A stretch of 64,000 nucleotides of DNA from Khoudiadiopia massiliensis (GTDB lineage: Bacteria; Bacillota; Clostridia; Tissierellales; Peptoniphilaceae), in the NCBI GenBank assembly GCA_900290095.1, contig OKQS01000003.1, positions 1 through 64,000 on the forward strand. The letters are read 5' to 3'. Each line of letters opens with the position of its first letter. The first letter of the stretch is position 1. A program made the translations under genes and the position numbers. This document shows positions 45,773 through 55,966 of this stretch, piece by piece. Under the pieces are notes generated by a model. The model was given only the letters and a program-made list of their open reading frames with translations. It made no database searches and was not told the origin of the DNA.

Positions 45773-47114
45773 ATCGTTTGCTCTCCTCGCTAATTACTTC
45801 CAACACTTTATTAATATTAGGACGTTCATCAGGAATTTCATATAACATTTCATCAATTATTTCTATCATTCCGTCAGAAATCCCTGCATCAATTAATTCT
45901 TCAAAAGTACTTTCTGTAATAGTTTTCGATGAGACCCCATTAAGCATGATGTCTACAAACAAGACCCCCAAAGAATAAATATCGACTTTGTCCCATTTGG
46001 AGTCCGGTGCCACTGCTTCCAGTTTATATCGAGAAAGCTTTTCTGTTTCTTTTGCTTCCGCTTCAGTTAAATTTTTATATACGGTCCCATCTTTGATGCT
46101 TGTTATTTTAGCAAAATCAAATTTTGTTATATAGGGTTTATAGCCTTCATCTTTATCGGTGAAATCGGAAATCAATATGCTTTCGTAAGTGAGCATTCTA
46201 TGGTATATAGGATCATCCGCATTGTGAAATTTACTCATTGACTGAGCAATTTTCAAACAGATGTCAATCCTGTCTTTCATTTCCAATTTATTCTTTTTAA
46301 GGAATTTTGCCAATGGAACAACCAGTCTCTCATCTGCAAATTCATATGCGATAAAAAAGTTTGCGTATGATTCTTCAATTTTATTAAGTTTTGCGACAGT
46401 GACCCCGTCAGCATAGATATAGGGATTGGCTTCACTGAAGGTATCCACATTCCTGTTCAAAAAGAGCTTTTCCATTTCATCCGGCAAGTACTCCCTAATC
46501 AGGGCAAATCTTCTGGCTTTGGAAAACTCCCCGATTCTTCTGGAGGCCACATACTCCATAATGCATTTCGATCTCTCTGAATCGGCCGGAACATAATATT
46601 GAGAAATCTCATAGTCTCCCAATGGAACCTTTGCATCTAAAAATTTATTCTTCTCGCCTTTTAATCTATTTGCGTAATATCCGGTAAATAAAGCATGAAA
46701 TATTCTTAGTGCTTTAATAATAGCTTGTGAAGAAATTACTACGGACACTTGTCCTTTTTCTGTCGGTAAACCCACATGTGATGCCGCATTTGCCAAGTCC
46801 TTTATATAGAATAAGCCGTTGCGACTAATTGTGGTCACCCTATTATTCATATCTACAACTTCATACTTGACATTTTCAATACACGGGATTCCCAATTCCC
46901 TGGATTGGTCAAACAGGGCCTTTAAATTATTATGTAATGTATCTTCTGTTGAGATGTTATTCTTTTTGAATAAGTCACCAATAAAACTTTCCAATAGAGC
47001 CCTGCAGTTTCTTGCAGCGTTCTTGGGTTTAATACGGGCTTCTCTTTCTATGTCATCCAGGGTTTTATAGTAGGCCGAATTAATATTTTTCATAAAAGCA
47101 AAATTAGTACTCAT
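45765..47114 (-). CDS. DUF4145-like domain fused to a degenerate protein kinase (pseudokinase)
   Basis: 449 residues from ATG 47114. The N-terminal part (about 10-145) resembles DUF4145: AARNCRALLESFIGDLF and a later KDLANAASHVG, a module found in restriction and other defence proteins. The C-terminal half follows the kinase fold: IYHRMLTYESILI stands where HRDLKPENIL should be (Asp replaced by Met at about 307), then FDFAKI, VAPDSKWDKVDIYSLGVLFVDIML. The catalytic Asp and its Lys partner are missing, so phosphotransfer is unlikely. First gene of the operon; a TTG at 47168 would extend it by 18 residues, but AAGGAG lies before the ATG. Confidence 0.75.
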   Translation of the reverse strand: MSTNFAFMKNINSAYYKTLDDIEREARIKPKNAARNCRALLESFIGDLFKKNNISTEDTLHNNLKALFDQSRELGIPCIENVKYEVVDMNNRVTTISRNGLFYIKDLANAASHVGLPTEKGQVSVVISSQAIIKALRIFHALFTGYYANRLKGEKNKFLDAKVPLGDYEISQYYVPADSERSKCIMEYVASRRIGEFSKARRFALIREYLPDEMEKLFLNRNVDTFSEANPYIYADGVTVAKLNKIEESYANFFIAYEFADERLVVPLAKFLKKNKLEMKDRIDICLKIAQSMSKFHNADDPIYHRMLTYESILISDFTDKDEGYKPYITKFDFAKITSIKDGTVYKNLTEAEAKETEKLSRYKLEAVAPDSKWDKVDIYSLGVLFVDIMLNGVSSKTITESTFEELIDAGISDGMIEIIDEMLYEIPDERPNINKVLEVISEESKRFE

Positions 47115-47180
47115 AAAAGTTTTATACTCCTTGGGCAAAAATGAATAACTATTTAATCCAATATGCAAAGCTTACTAAAT

Positions 47181-47212
47181 ATTATAGTTCATAATAAGCC
47201 TTTTTGTAAGGC
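47181..47212 (-). promoter_or_regulatory. Promoter of the pseudokinase/kinase/helicase operon
   Basis: Minus strand: -35 TTACAA (47204-47209), 17-base spacer, -10 TATAAT (47181-47186), about 60 bases before the first ATG. An inverted repeat GCCTT-N5-AAGGC (47198-47212) covers the -35, a possible repressor site. Confidence 0.6.
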
Positions 47213-47260
47213 GCAAAGTATTGGTTTGGTATGTTCATGTGAGATGTGGTAAATTGGCAA

Positions 47261-47291
47261 ATTAAAAAAGCATCCTGATTTTAGGATGCTT
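47261..47291 (-). terminator. Rho-independent terminator of the 111-residue gene
   Basis: AAGCATCCT/AGGATGCTT stem with a six-base loop; on the minus strand it is followed by a T run, about 60 bases after the stop at 47353. Confidence 0.8.
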
Positions 47292-47352
47292 GAGACTTTA
47301 AGTTTAATGGCTTAAAACAGATTTAATAATGCCTCCCGTATATCTTATAAGT

Positions 47353-47688
47353 TTAAAGGCTCTTTTTTCTCATTCTCCAATTCCCTTTTTCGTCCTTATA
47401 TGACGTAATGCTATATTCATGCAAGGGTCTTATGGTTGAGCTCCTTTCAGGGGTGGATAAACCTATTCTACCGGACATCGCCTTATATTCTTCAAACTCC
47501 TCATCCGTTTTGTCGGAGTTGGCCGTGTGCCGGTATAAATTAAACCTCTCAAACTCCTCCTCATTAAAATAATTATCATTATCAATTTCCATAGAATTAT
47601 CTTTTAAAAATCTATTGAGCAAATCGATATTTTCTTCTTTGAATATAAGAACTTTGTTGTTACCGTCTGCAACTAATATGTAATTCAC
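47353..47688 (-). CDS. Hypothetical protein, 111 residues
   Basis: Not recognised. The chain is soluble, acidic in the middle (EIDNDNYFNEEEFERFN) and basic at the end. GTG start at 47688 with GGGAG upstream, and a clear terminator behind it, so it is probably a real monocistronic gene. It lies between the kinase/helicase operon and the CRISPR array. No domain or active site can be named. Confidence 0.6.
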   Translation of the reverse strand: MNYILVADGNNKVLIFKEENIDLLNRFLKDNSMEIDNDNYFNEEEFERFNLYRHTANSDKTDEEFEEYKAMSGRIGLSTPERSSTIRPLHEYSITSYKDEKGNWRMRKKSL

Positions 47689-47909
47689 TGCTTTACGCTC
47701 CCAAAAAAATTATAAAAGCTCAAAACTATTTAAAGGCCTTGATCCTTTTCTATTATCTCTATATTTGAAATCTTACAAATATTATATTTACTTTAGAGCC
47801 CTAGAATTTCTTCTTCTCTAGTTTTTAATCCTTGCATTATATATGCATACTCTCTGGATTATTACCACGCTTGCTTGAAATACTAACTGATACAAAGTCT
47901 CTTACTTCT
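47689..47909 (-). other. Intergenic region with a possible gene remnant
   Basis: On the minus strand a protein-like reading IEEVRDFVSVSISSKRGNNPESM (about 47916-47848) continues, after a frame change, as YIMQGLKTREEEILGL and a stop at 47793. There is no start codon or ribosome binding site. It may be the tail of a lost gene. The rest (47689-47790) shows nothing. Confidence 0.3.
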
Positions 47910-48143
47910 TCAATACATCATGAAAAGACAGTAGGCTACGGATGCCACACAACTATTAATTAAATTATCCGGAAACTCGCCTTTTTCATATTCCTTTGAG
48001 TAGGCTTCATCTCTTTCTTTTATCTCCTGTGTTGCATATTCATCATTCTCAAAATAATCATCTATCTCCTGCTCGGATAGAGTCTGGCTCAACTCTGTGA
48101 ATCTTTCTATAACCTTTTTTCTAAATTCTTCATAATTTATCAT
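47910..48143 (-). CDS. Small acidic hypothetical protein, 77 residues
   Basis: Not assigned to a named family. Acidic, helical N-terminal half (YEEFRKKVIERFTELSQ) and a C-terminus ending NSCVASVAYCLFMMY. The ATG follows GAGGGCAAA. A 12-bp palindrome and a possible -10 precede it, so it may be regulated. It is the last gene before the trailer end of the CRISPR array. Confidence 0.65.
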   Translation of the reverse strand: MINYEEFRKKVIERFTELSQTLSEQEIDDYFENDEYATQEIKERDEAYSKEYEKGEFPDNLINSCVASVAYCLFMMY

Positions 48144-48167
48144 TTTGCCCTCTTCTATTCACTCACA

Positions 48168-48191
48168 CAAACCGGTTTGCCTTTAAGTATA
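48168..48191 (-). promoter_or_regulatory. Palindromic operator and -10 before the 77-residue gene
   Basis: Perfect 12-bp palindrome CAAACCGGTTTG (48168-48179) lies just downstream of a -10 like TATACT (minus strand, 48186-48191). The -35 is poor. The position fits a repressor site. Confidence 0.4.
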
Positions 48192-48253
48192 TTAAAAAAC
48201 TAAATCTTTCAAAGTGGCTCTGCCTTTGGTCTATCCATAAGGTGCAAGCTCTT

Positions 48254-49383
48254 TAAGATTGACCACGCGTGCGGGAATTACGCTGATTGTGTAGCGGTAG
48301 TAACATCACTTCCGGGATCACCCCCGCGTGTGCGGGAAATACTCCCTTACCAGTCTGCCTAATAAAACTACGCTGGGATCACCCCCGCGTATGCGGGAAA
48401 TACGGATATTACGTGGAAATCAACAGCGATCTGACAGGATCACCCCCGCGTGTGCGGGAAATACTAAGATCTTTATCCACAATCACACAGTCACCCGGGA
48501 TCACCCCCGCGTGTGCGGGAAATACGGTTGGGCAACACCTTTAAGCTTTCCTGATTTGGGATCACCCCCGCGTGTGCGGGAAATACTAGTCTGGACCGAA
48601 GCAAAGAGAATGAGAAACAGGATCACCCCCGCGTGTGCGGGAAATACGGGTAAAAGTGGCTACGTCAAGCCCTGTGCTAGGGATCACCCCCGCGTGTGCG
48701 GGAAATACAAATTCTCAATGTCTTTGTCCGTTAAATAGCTGGGATCACCCCCGCGTGTGCGGGAAATACTAAAAAGCACGAAAAAACGGCCTCTTTAGAC
48801 CGGGATCACCCCCGCGTGTGCGGGAAATACCTGCATGAGTCGATGGAGTGGAAGATAGGACAGGGATCACCCCCGCGTGTGCGGGAAATACTATATCAGG
48901 GTTTTATAAGGCAATTTTAGGGCGGGATCACCCCCCGCGTGTGCGGGAAATACTGTTTTATTACTGTTTTACACTATATATAGTGGGGATCACCCCCGCG
49001 TGTGCGGGAAATACTTAATTTTTTAGTAACCTTTACTTGCAATAACAGGATCACCCCCGCGTGTGCGGGAAATACGTGTGATTTAACTAACTTCTTTGTA
49101 ACTTTGAGGGATCACCCCCGCGTGTGCGGGAAATACTTAAGCGTATTAGAATCAACAACCGCTTGCTCGGGATCACCCCCGCGTGTGCGGGAAATACTCA
49201 ACGCTCATGAAGGCATCGCCCGATTGAGCGGGATCACCCCCGCGTGTGCGGGAAATACTTCATGATTTTATTTAATCCTCTTCCGTGTTTTCAGGGATCA
49301 CCCCCGCGTGTGCGGGAAATACTGGGCCCTGAGACTCAGAAACTGATTCAGCTTGGGATCACCCCCGCGTGTGCGGGAAATAC
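48254..49383 (-). CRISPR. Type I-E CRISPR array, 18 good repeats plus one degenerate repeat, 18 spacers
   Basis: Written on the plus strand, repeats are 28 bases, begin GGATCACC and end GCGGGAAATAC. Starts: 48315, 48376, 48437, 48498, 48559, 48620, 48681, 48742, 48803, 48864, 48925, 48987, 49048, 49109, 49170, 49231, 49295, 49356. Spacers are 33 bases except one of 36 (49259-49294). The copy at 48376 has one substitution, and that at 48925 has an extra C. A decayed copy at 48254-48281 marks the trailer. Transcription is on the minus strand: in that sense the stem CCCGC/GCGGG is followed by exactly eight bases (GGTGATCC), the usual Cas6e 5' handle, and the cas genes point the same way. Reading frames through the array are artefacts. 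Confidence 0.97.
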
Positions 49384-49411
49384 ATTAAAAGATCCTCTAA
49401 ATCAGGCCATC

Positions 49412-50296
49412 CTATTTTAATTTCTTCATTAATTCATTCAGTTTTGTCGCCAACACCGCAACAGTTTTGGCATCAGCCAGCGCTCTATGAGATTCTTCTA
49501 CATGGATTTCATACTCTTTTTTTACTGTCTCCAGTTTATAATTTTTTAGAAACATTTTATCTTGTTTTACAAACTTCATGACATCATATGTTTTGTTTTC
49601 AATATGTCCATACCCAAGCTTCTTTAGAGCCACATTCAAAAACTTAATATCAAATCCAATGTTATAGCCCAGAATTACTTCATTTCCAATAAAATCCAGT
49701 AAGTCTATAATTGCCTTTTCTAAATCTTCACCGTTTTTTAAATCGGTTTCATTAATTCCGGTCAAGTTTCTAATCGTTTCAGTTAAATTCCCATCGAATC
49801 TTATTAAACACGAATATTCCTCAACTGTTTTAGAAACTTTTATCGCACCTATTTCTATGATTGAGTCTCTTAATGGGTCAAGACCTGTTGTTTCTAAATC
49901 CAACACCACATAGCCCTTTAATTGTTTCTTATCTATATAACTTTTCTGTCTTTTTGCCTTAATGAGCTTTGCAGCCTTACTAAAGCCATGCTTTTGTACT
50001 AATTCAGAATGTTTTTCTTGGTTTGGAATCATAACTAGAGGTATTCCTTCAAAATCAACCGGTATTCTACTTGTGTTGTGGGTTTCAAAATTATATCCAA
50101 TTTCATTTCTGAATGAAAAACTAAGCGTTGCTTCACCTGTTCCGACACTGTCCACTACTCTTTTCCACAATTCTTCCCTAATTTTTGTATTAAAATTCCC
50201 TACATATACCCCCGTCGCAATTTCCTGCATCCACTTTGTTAAATCACCTTTTAGTGATGGTGGTGAGTTTTTAATTGTTATTACTGTAAAAGGCAC
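49412..50296 (-). CDS. cas2: Cas2 fused to a DnaQ-like 3'-5' exonuclease
   Basis: 294 residues. Residues 1-95 are type I-E Cas2 (PFTVITIKNSPPSLKGDLTKWMQEIATGVYVGN). Residues about 125-290 are a DEDDh exonuclease: Asp133 and Glu135 in VVLDLETTG, Asp in GYNIGFDIKF, and His/Asp in ESHRALADAKT. With Cas1 it integrates new spacers; the exonuclease is thought to trim prespacer 3' ends to length. GTG start, one base after the cas1 stop, with GGAG upstream. The stop lies only 28 bases from the first repeat, so leader functions must fall within this gene's 3' end. Confidence 0.95.
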   Translation of the reverse strand: MPFTVITIKNSPPSLKGDLTKWMQEIATGVYVGNFNTKIREELWKRVVDSVGTGEATLSFSFRNEIGYNFETHNTSRIPVDFEGIPLVMIPNQEKHSELVQKHGFSKAAKLIKAKRQKSYIDKKQLKGYVVLDLETTGLDPLRDSIIEIGAIKVSKTVEEYSCLIRFDGNLTETIRNLTGINETDLKNGEDLEKAIIDLLDFIGNEVILGYNIGFDIKFLNVALKKLGYGHIENKTYDVMKFVKQDKMFLKNYKLETVKKEYEIHVEESHRALADAKTVAVLATKLNELMKKLK

Positions 50297-50297
50297 C

Positions 50298-51888
<1,591 letters not shown>

Positions 51889-51897
51889 ATTACAACC

Positions 51898-52596
51898 TCA
51901 CACGCTTCCATAAAAATCCATTTCAATCTCTGTTTCTTTTAATAATATTTCACTTGACCTGGCCTCAAAACGTGGTCCGTACTTGCGCTCTTTTTGAGAA
52001 AATGATATGACCCTATCATTACGAATCATATACGAGCTTTCCGGCAGCAAATCCATATCAGCATATATATCTGCTCTATAGTTTTTATGCTTTTTCTTAA
52101 ACCACTTGGCAGCCTGCCATTCAAGTTCCTGCAAGGCTTCAATTGGACCTTTATTAGTGATTCCAATAATATAATCAGCCGGTGGCGGACAGGATCTCCT
52201 CCCCATAAAAGGTTGAAAATAGGGGTTTTTAAGAGCTTGCAATATTTCATCTATCCATTCATCATCCTCATGTGAAATTGCTATCACATATACGGCATCT
52301 TCCATATAATAGCGGTTAGTTACATAGTTTCTTTCAAAGTCACCCGTCTTTTTGTATTTTGTTGCAATGTGATAGTCCCTTTTTAACTCACCTTCTTGAT
52401 CTACTCTCACAGCAAAATTCAGATCATTTAATTTTTGTACCTCACGATCTTGGTCTCTCTTTAATCCTAGACAAGCGGCAATAATTCCAATAATCCCGGA
52501 TTTGGATGGATAGTAATCTGTTGCTCTAATCTCAAATTTTGAAGATGTTCCCCATGACTGCATGGGGCCGGTCAATTTTAATAAAATTGTTTTCAA
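51898..52596 (-). CDS. cas5e: Cas5e (CasD) Cascade subunit
   Basis: 232 residues. Start KTILLKLTGPMQSWG followed by RATDYYPSKSGIIGIIAACLG is diagnostic of Cas5e. It caps the 5' handle of the crRNA. The start codon is TTG at 52596 with AAGGAGATAT upstream. Confidence 0.95.
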   Translation of the reverse strand: MKTILLKLTGPMQSWGTSSKFEIRATDYYPSKSGIIGIIAACLGLKRDQDREVQKLNDLNFAVRVDQEGELKRDYHIATKYKKTGDFERNYVTNRYYMEDAVYVIAISHEDDEWIDEILQALKNPYFQPFMGRRSCPPPADYIIGITNKGPIEALQELEWQAAKWFKKKHKNYRADIYADMDLLPESSYMIRNDRVISFSQKERKYGPRFEARSSEILLKETEIEMDFYGSV

Positions 52597-52610
52597 AATA
52601 TCTCCTTATC

Positions 52611-53672
52611 TTAGATTAATCCATTGAGTTCTTTCCCTAGGTCATCCAATAGATTGGATATACTATTTTTCCTCTCTCCAATATTATCAACGTTGATATC
52701 ATCAAACAGCCAATACTCTGTAAATAAGGGTTTTTCCAGAATACTGTCATAGCGATTATAATCATCAAAAAGCTTATTAATTGATTTTTTTACATATCCG
52801 CAATCGGACTTTATTGGTTCTTCAAATGCCCCTACCATATTTACAGGCCTGTCACTTCTAAGAGAAACTATAACCGCTTGAGGCAACGTCTGATTTGCAA
52901 AAGTATTTATTTTCCCTGTTGGCATGGATTTTACAAAGGCTTCCACAAAAAGCTTTGCCGCATTAATAGTATTTACCTTATCATTCAACTGTTTGCTGAA
53001 GTCGTGAATACAGATATTTGCATAGCGATATAAAGTTGAAGAATTATATTCAATTGTACCAAGCATTCCTGCCCCGGCATTATCCTCAGGAGCTAAGTCG
53101 TCAACTGCAGTGTAAAAATCAAACTCACTTTCAATTGCATGAGTTGAAACAGCATGGGCAACTTGTGAGCAAGCATCAGAATTAAGAGAAGGGTCATCTG
53201 CTACCATTCTTCCAAAAAGAGCAATATCCAAAGATTTATCTCCTTTTAAAATATCTTGTAAATATTTTTTATCTGTTTTGTTTTCAATACTTGCCCTTGC
53301 TATCTTCTCCGCCTGTGTATCACTAATGAAAAACAGAGCTTTTACCTTTTGATCTTTTGTGGAAATTTTTGCTTCATTTAACGTCTTTTCAGCCATTGTC
53401 ATTGCTTTTTCTATGCTTAAGGAGCTGTCTATGGCAATTATTTTATTAGCAACATATCTAACGATATCTAACGATCTGACTCCTACATTCCCTGTCTCTC
53501 CATTATCATTAAAATATTTCCTTATGGCCCTCTTCCAGCTTTGGGAGCTCACCCTTGCCCTTGTCACTCCGCCATATTGGGCGGTTTTTGGGCTCCCTGT
53601 GTCGTCTCTATTTATATTTGCCGGTGGTACTGTCTGAATCACATGAATGTCCATAAATAATCTGTTTTCCAT
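52611..53672 (-). CDS. cas7e: Cas7e (CasC) Cascade backbone subunit
   Basis: 353 residues. MDIHVIQTVPPANINRDDTGSPKTAQYGGVTRARVSSQSWKRAIR is the typical Cas7e N-terminus. Several copies coat the crRNA spacer. The ATG directly follows the cse2 stop, preceded by AAGGAGAGAATTAA. Confidence 0.97.
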   Translation of the reverse strand: MENRLFMDIHVIQTVPPANINRDDTGSPKTAQYGGVTRARVSSQSWKRAIRKYFNDNGETGNVGVRSLDIVRYVANKIIAIDSSLSIEKAMTMAEKTLNEAKISTKDQKVKALFFISDTQAEKIARASIENKTDKKYLQDILKGDKSLDIALFGRMVADDPSLNSDACSQVAHAVSTHAIESEFDFYTAVDDLAPEDNAGAGMLGTIEYNSSTLYRYANICIHDFSKQLNDKVNTINAAKLFVEAFVKSMPTGKINTFANQTLPQAVIVSLRSDRPVNMVGAFEEPIKSDCGYVKKSINKLFDDYNRYDSILEKPLFTEYWLFDDINVDNIGERKNSISNLLDDLGKELNGLI

Positions 53673-54266
53673 TTAATTCTCTCCTTCTTCCTTTTTCTTT
53701 TTAAAACTATAAAATGATCTTGACCATTTTATTTTTACATTCTCTTTTTGATTCTTTAGAAACCAATACAAATCTTCAGCTAAACTTGCATAATCGACTG
53801 TTTCACTCGATTTTGATTTCAAAATTTTTATGATCTGCCTTAGATGATTGGTAAGTTCCTTAAAATTTGAAGACGTTATCATTACATTGAATCTTCTATC
53901 AATAGCTTGATCATCTTGGCTTCTTAGTACGCTTAATGAAGCGCCCATGTTCTTTCTCACCTCATTTTCAGAATAATCCAACTTTAAAACAGAATCTGAA
54001 TTACCTTGCTGGTGCAAAGCATACATTTGCACTGCTGTTAAAATAGCCTTTTCATAATCATTCAAATTTCCGCTATTACCCACTAATTCTTCAGGCATAT
54101 TTGAGAACACAAAAGAAATAGACTCGATCTCATTTGGTGTGTCCTTATTTATTGAATTTCTGATTTTTGCTAGCCTTGCTCTGGTAGCCGGTAAATCTCT
54201 AGTCTTGTCCAGCTTCCTTAATATACTTGAGGCCACACTATAAATTGTCTTTTTGGATCCTTCCAT
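53673..54266 (-). CDS. cse2: Cse2 (CasB) Cascade small subunit
   Basis: 197 residues, helical, basic towards the end (KIKWSRSFYSFKKKK). Identification rests on position between cse1 and cas7, size, and similarity of LRQIIKILKSKSSETVDYASLAEDLYWF to the Cse2 C-terminal domain. Two copies stabilise the R-loop in Cascade. ATG follows AAGGAGGTACTG. Confidence 0.93.
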   Translation of the reverse strand: MEGSKKTIYSVASSILRKLDKTRDLPATRARLAKIRNSINKDTPNEIESISFVFSNMPEELVGNSGNLNDYEKAILTAVQMYALHQQGNSDSVLKLDYSENEVRKNMGASLSVLRSQDDQAIDRRFNVMITSSNFKELTNHLRQIIKILKSKSSETVDYASLAEDLYWFLKNQKENVKIKWSRSFYSFKKKKEEGEN

Positions 54267-54277
54267 CAGTACCTCCT

Positions 54278-55966
54278 TTACAATTTCTTATTAATTCGCG
54301 ACATAAAACTATTAAAAGCCGTGGCAATATTCATCATAGAATCATTTACTACTCTACCGGTGAAATCTCTTTGACTTGAATTTTTTATGATTTGATTGGC
54401 TTCCCCTATGACTATTGTTTTTAATTCTTCTTTCCAGGTATTAATTTTATCGTTTTTGCTGTCATGATAATCAATGCCTGACAACCAGTCTCTAAATGGT
54501 TTGTCTATTTTGAAATAAAGTTTTTCAATGTGATTAGTCGTAAAGTCGGTAGCTTCAAGATTTCTTATATCTCTTATTTTATTTAAAAATGACCTGAAAA
54601 TTTCATCAACTGTTTCCTTCGTTTCCTCAACCACGTCATTAATGACGTAGACCCATCCTTTATCGTTTAGATCATTTAAAATAGCTGCTTCAATGAGCAT
54701 CTTATCTGCAATTTCATTTGTAGGCACCCATGATGTTGCATTTCCATCGTCTTCCATGCTTATAGCATTTATGACGATGTTTTTGTCTTTTATATTGCTG
54801 TCTATAAAATTAAGCCATTCAATGATCCCGGGCTTCCTTTTTGGATTATTTTTGTTACCATCAAAAGATGCTTCATTCAAGGTTATTAGGCCAAAAGACC
54901 TCCACATTGATTTATTAAATTGATGCTTTCTTGGTGTAAAATGGTTTTTGTATTCACCACTATCGTTATATCTCCATATTGTCATGGGCTCTAAAAACTG
55001 ATCTTCATGAGAGATATCAGGCAACTTTACAATATCCATTTTAAAAACATCTCCTTCATTGAAGTCGGATATATATAGCGCCCTGCTCCATACCGTATAT
55101 AGTTCTGCAATGTTGTCAATTTGTCCTGAATAAAATCTATTTTCCAATACTTCATTGGGGGTAAGTTCCCAACATGGTTTTTGTATTGAATAATTATAAT
55201 GGCTGTCAGTGTTGTTGATTAATCTAAGATTCAAAAGTAAGGTTTTAAATAAATTATTGTATGAGGTATATATTCCGCCCAAGTCAAAAAGCCACCCCTT
55301 TGATGCTTTATATTTTTCTTTTCCAAAAATCACTTTATCTGACAGTCCTGTGTATGATTGGTACATGAGAATCCATCGGGTTGCCTGGGCATAATTTAAT
55401 TTCTCCTTATTATCATTTTCCCCAAATTTTGGAGAAAAAATAGAAATTTTATTACTGCTCTCTGAAATAGTTCTATTAATATTTTTGCCAAAGATAGAAG
55501 TTGGAGAACCCTTATTTAGTTTTGAAGGCTCTATATCTTTTTCATTCACCTGATAGAAAGGATAATCATCGTCAAACAAATAGAAACGATCATGCCAGGC
55601 TTCTAAATATTTTACGATAATATCCGGAAACTTCCCGGCTTCCCATAAGTTTTTCCAGGTGTCCATAAGGGCATCTTCATACTCTTCTTCGTCCTCTTCA
55701 TCTACATTCTCCACCTGCTGCATGCGGTCATTAACATCAATCCACTCATAAACATCCCCATTTGCATCATACCTTGAAAATACCGTATGAAGAATGGCAA
55801 GCAGAAATCTCAGGACAGCAAAGTCCTGAGTCGGCATATCTCCGGCAAGGTCTATGTAATTATGAGCATTTTGAAAAAACTCTCTTAAACTCACGAGCTC
55901 TGTCTTTCCTTTATAGTCGGTAACCACCGATATCCATGGCTCATCTAGCAAATTAAACTTACTCAC
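54278..55966 (-). CDS. cse1: Cse1 (CasA/Cas8e) Cascade large subunit
   Basis: 562 residues. SKFNLLDEPWISVVTDYKGKTELVSLREFF is the conserved Cse1 N-terminus; LAGDMPTQDFAVLRFLLAILHTVFSRY follows. It recognises the PAM and recruits Cas3. GTG at 55966 is preferred, eight bases after AGGAGG; TTG three codons earlier is too close to the site. It overlaps the cas3 stop by eight bases. Confidence 0.95.
   Translation of the reverse strand: MSKFNLLDEPWISVVTDYKGKTELVSLREFFQNAHNYIDLAGDMPTQDFAVLRFLLAILHTVFSRYDANGDVYEWIDVNDRMQQVENVDEEDEEEYEDALMDTWKNLWEAGKFPDIIVKYLEAWHDRFYLFDDDYPFYQVNEKDIEPSKLNKGSPTSIFGKNINRTISESSNKISIFSPKFGENDNKEKLNYAQATRWILMYQSYTGLSDKVIFGKEKYKASKGWLFDLGGIYTSYNNLFKTLLLNLRLINNTDSHYNYSIQKPCWELTPNEVLENRFYSGQIDNIAELYTVWSRALYISDFNEGDVFKMDIVKLPDISHEDQFLEPMTIWRYNDSGEYKNHFTPRKHQFNKSMWRSFGLITLNEASFDGNKNNPKRKPGIIEWLNFIDSNIKDKNIVINAISMEDDGNATSWVPTNEIADKMLIEAAILNDLNDKGWVYVINDVVEETKETVDEIFRSFLNKIRDIRNLEATDFTTNHIEKLYFKIDKPFRDWLSGIDYHDSKNDKINTWKEELKTIVIGEANQIIKNSSQRDFTGRVVNDSMMNIATAFNSFMSRINKKL

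Noticed and set aside
47910-48143. Frameshifted longer version of the 77-residue gene continuing into the downstream remnant
   Set aside because: The chain ends naturally with a tail (SVAYCLFMMY) that looks complete, and the downstream frame has its own stop pattern.
48287-49265. Reading frames across the CRISPR array giving repeated ITPACAGNT and DHPRVCGKY motifs
   Set aside because: They are translations of the CRISPR repeats, a well-known artefact in protein databases.
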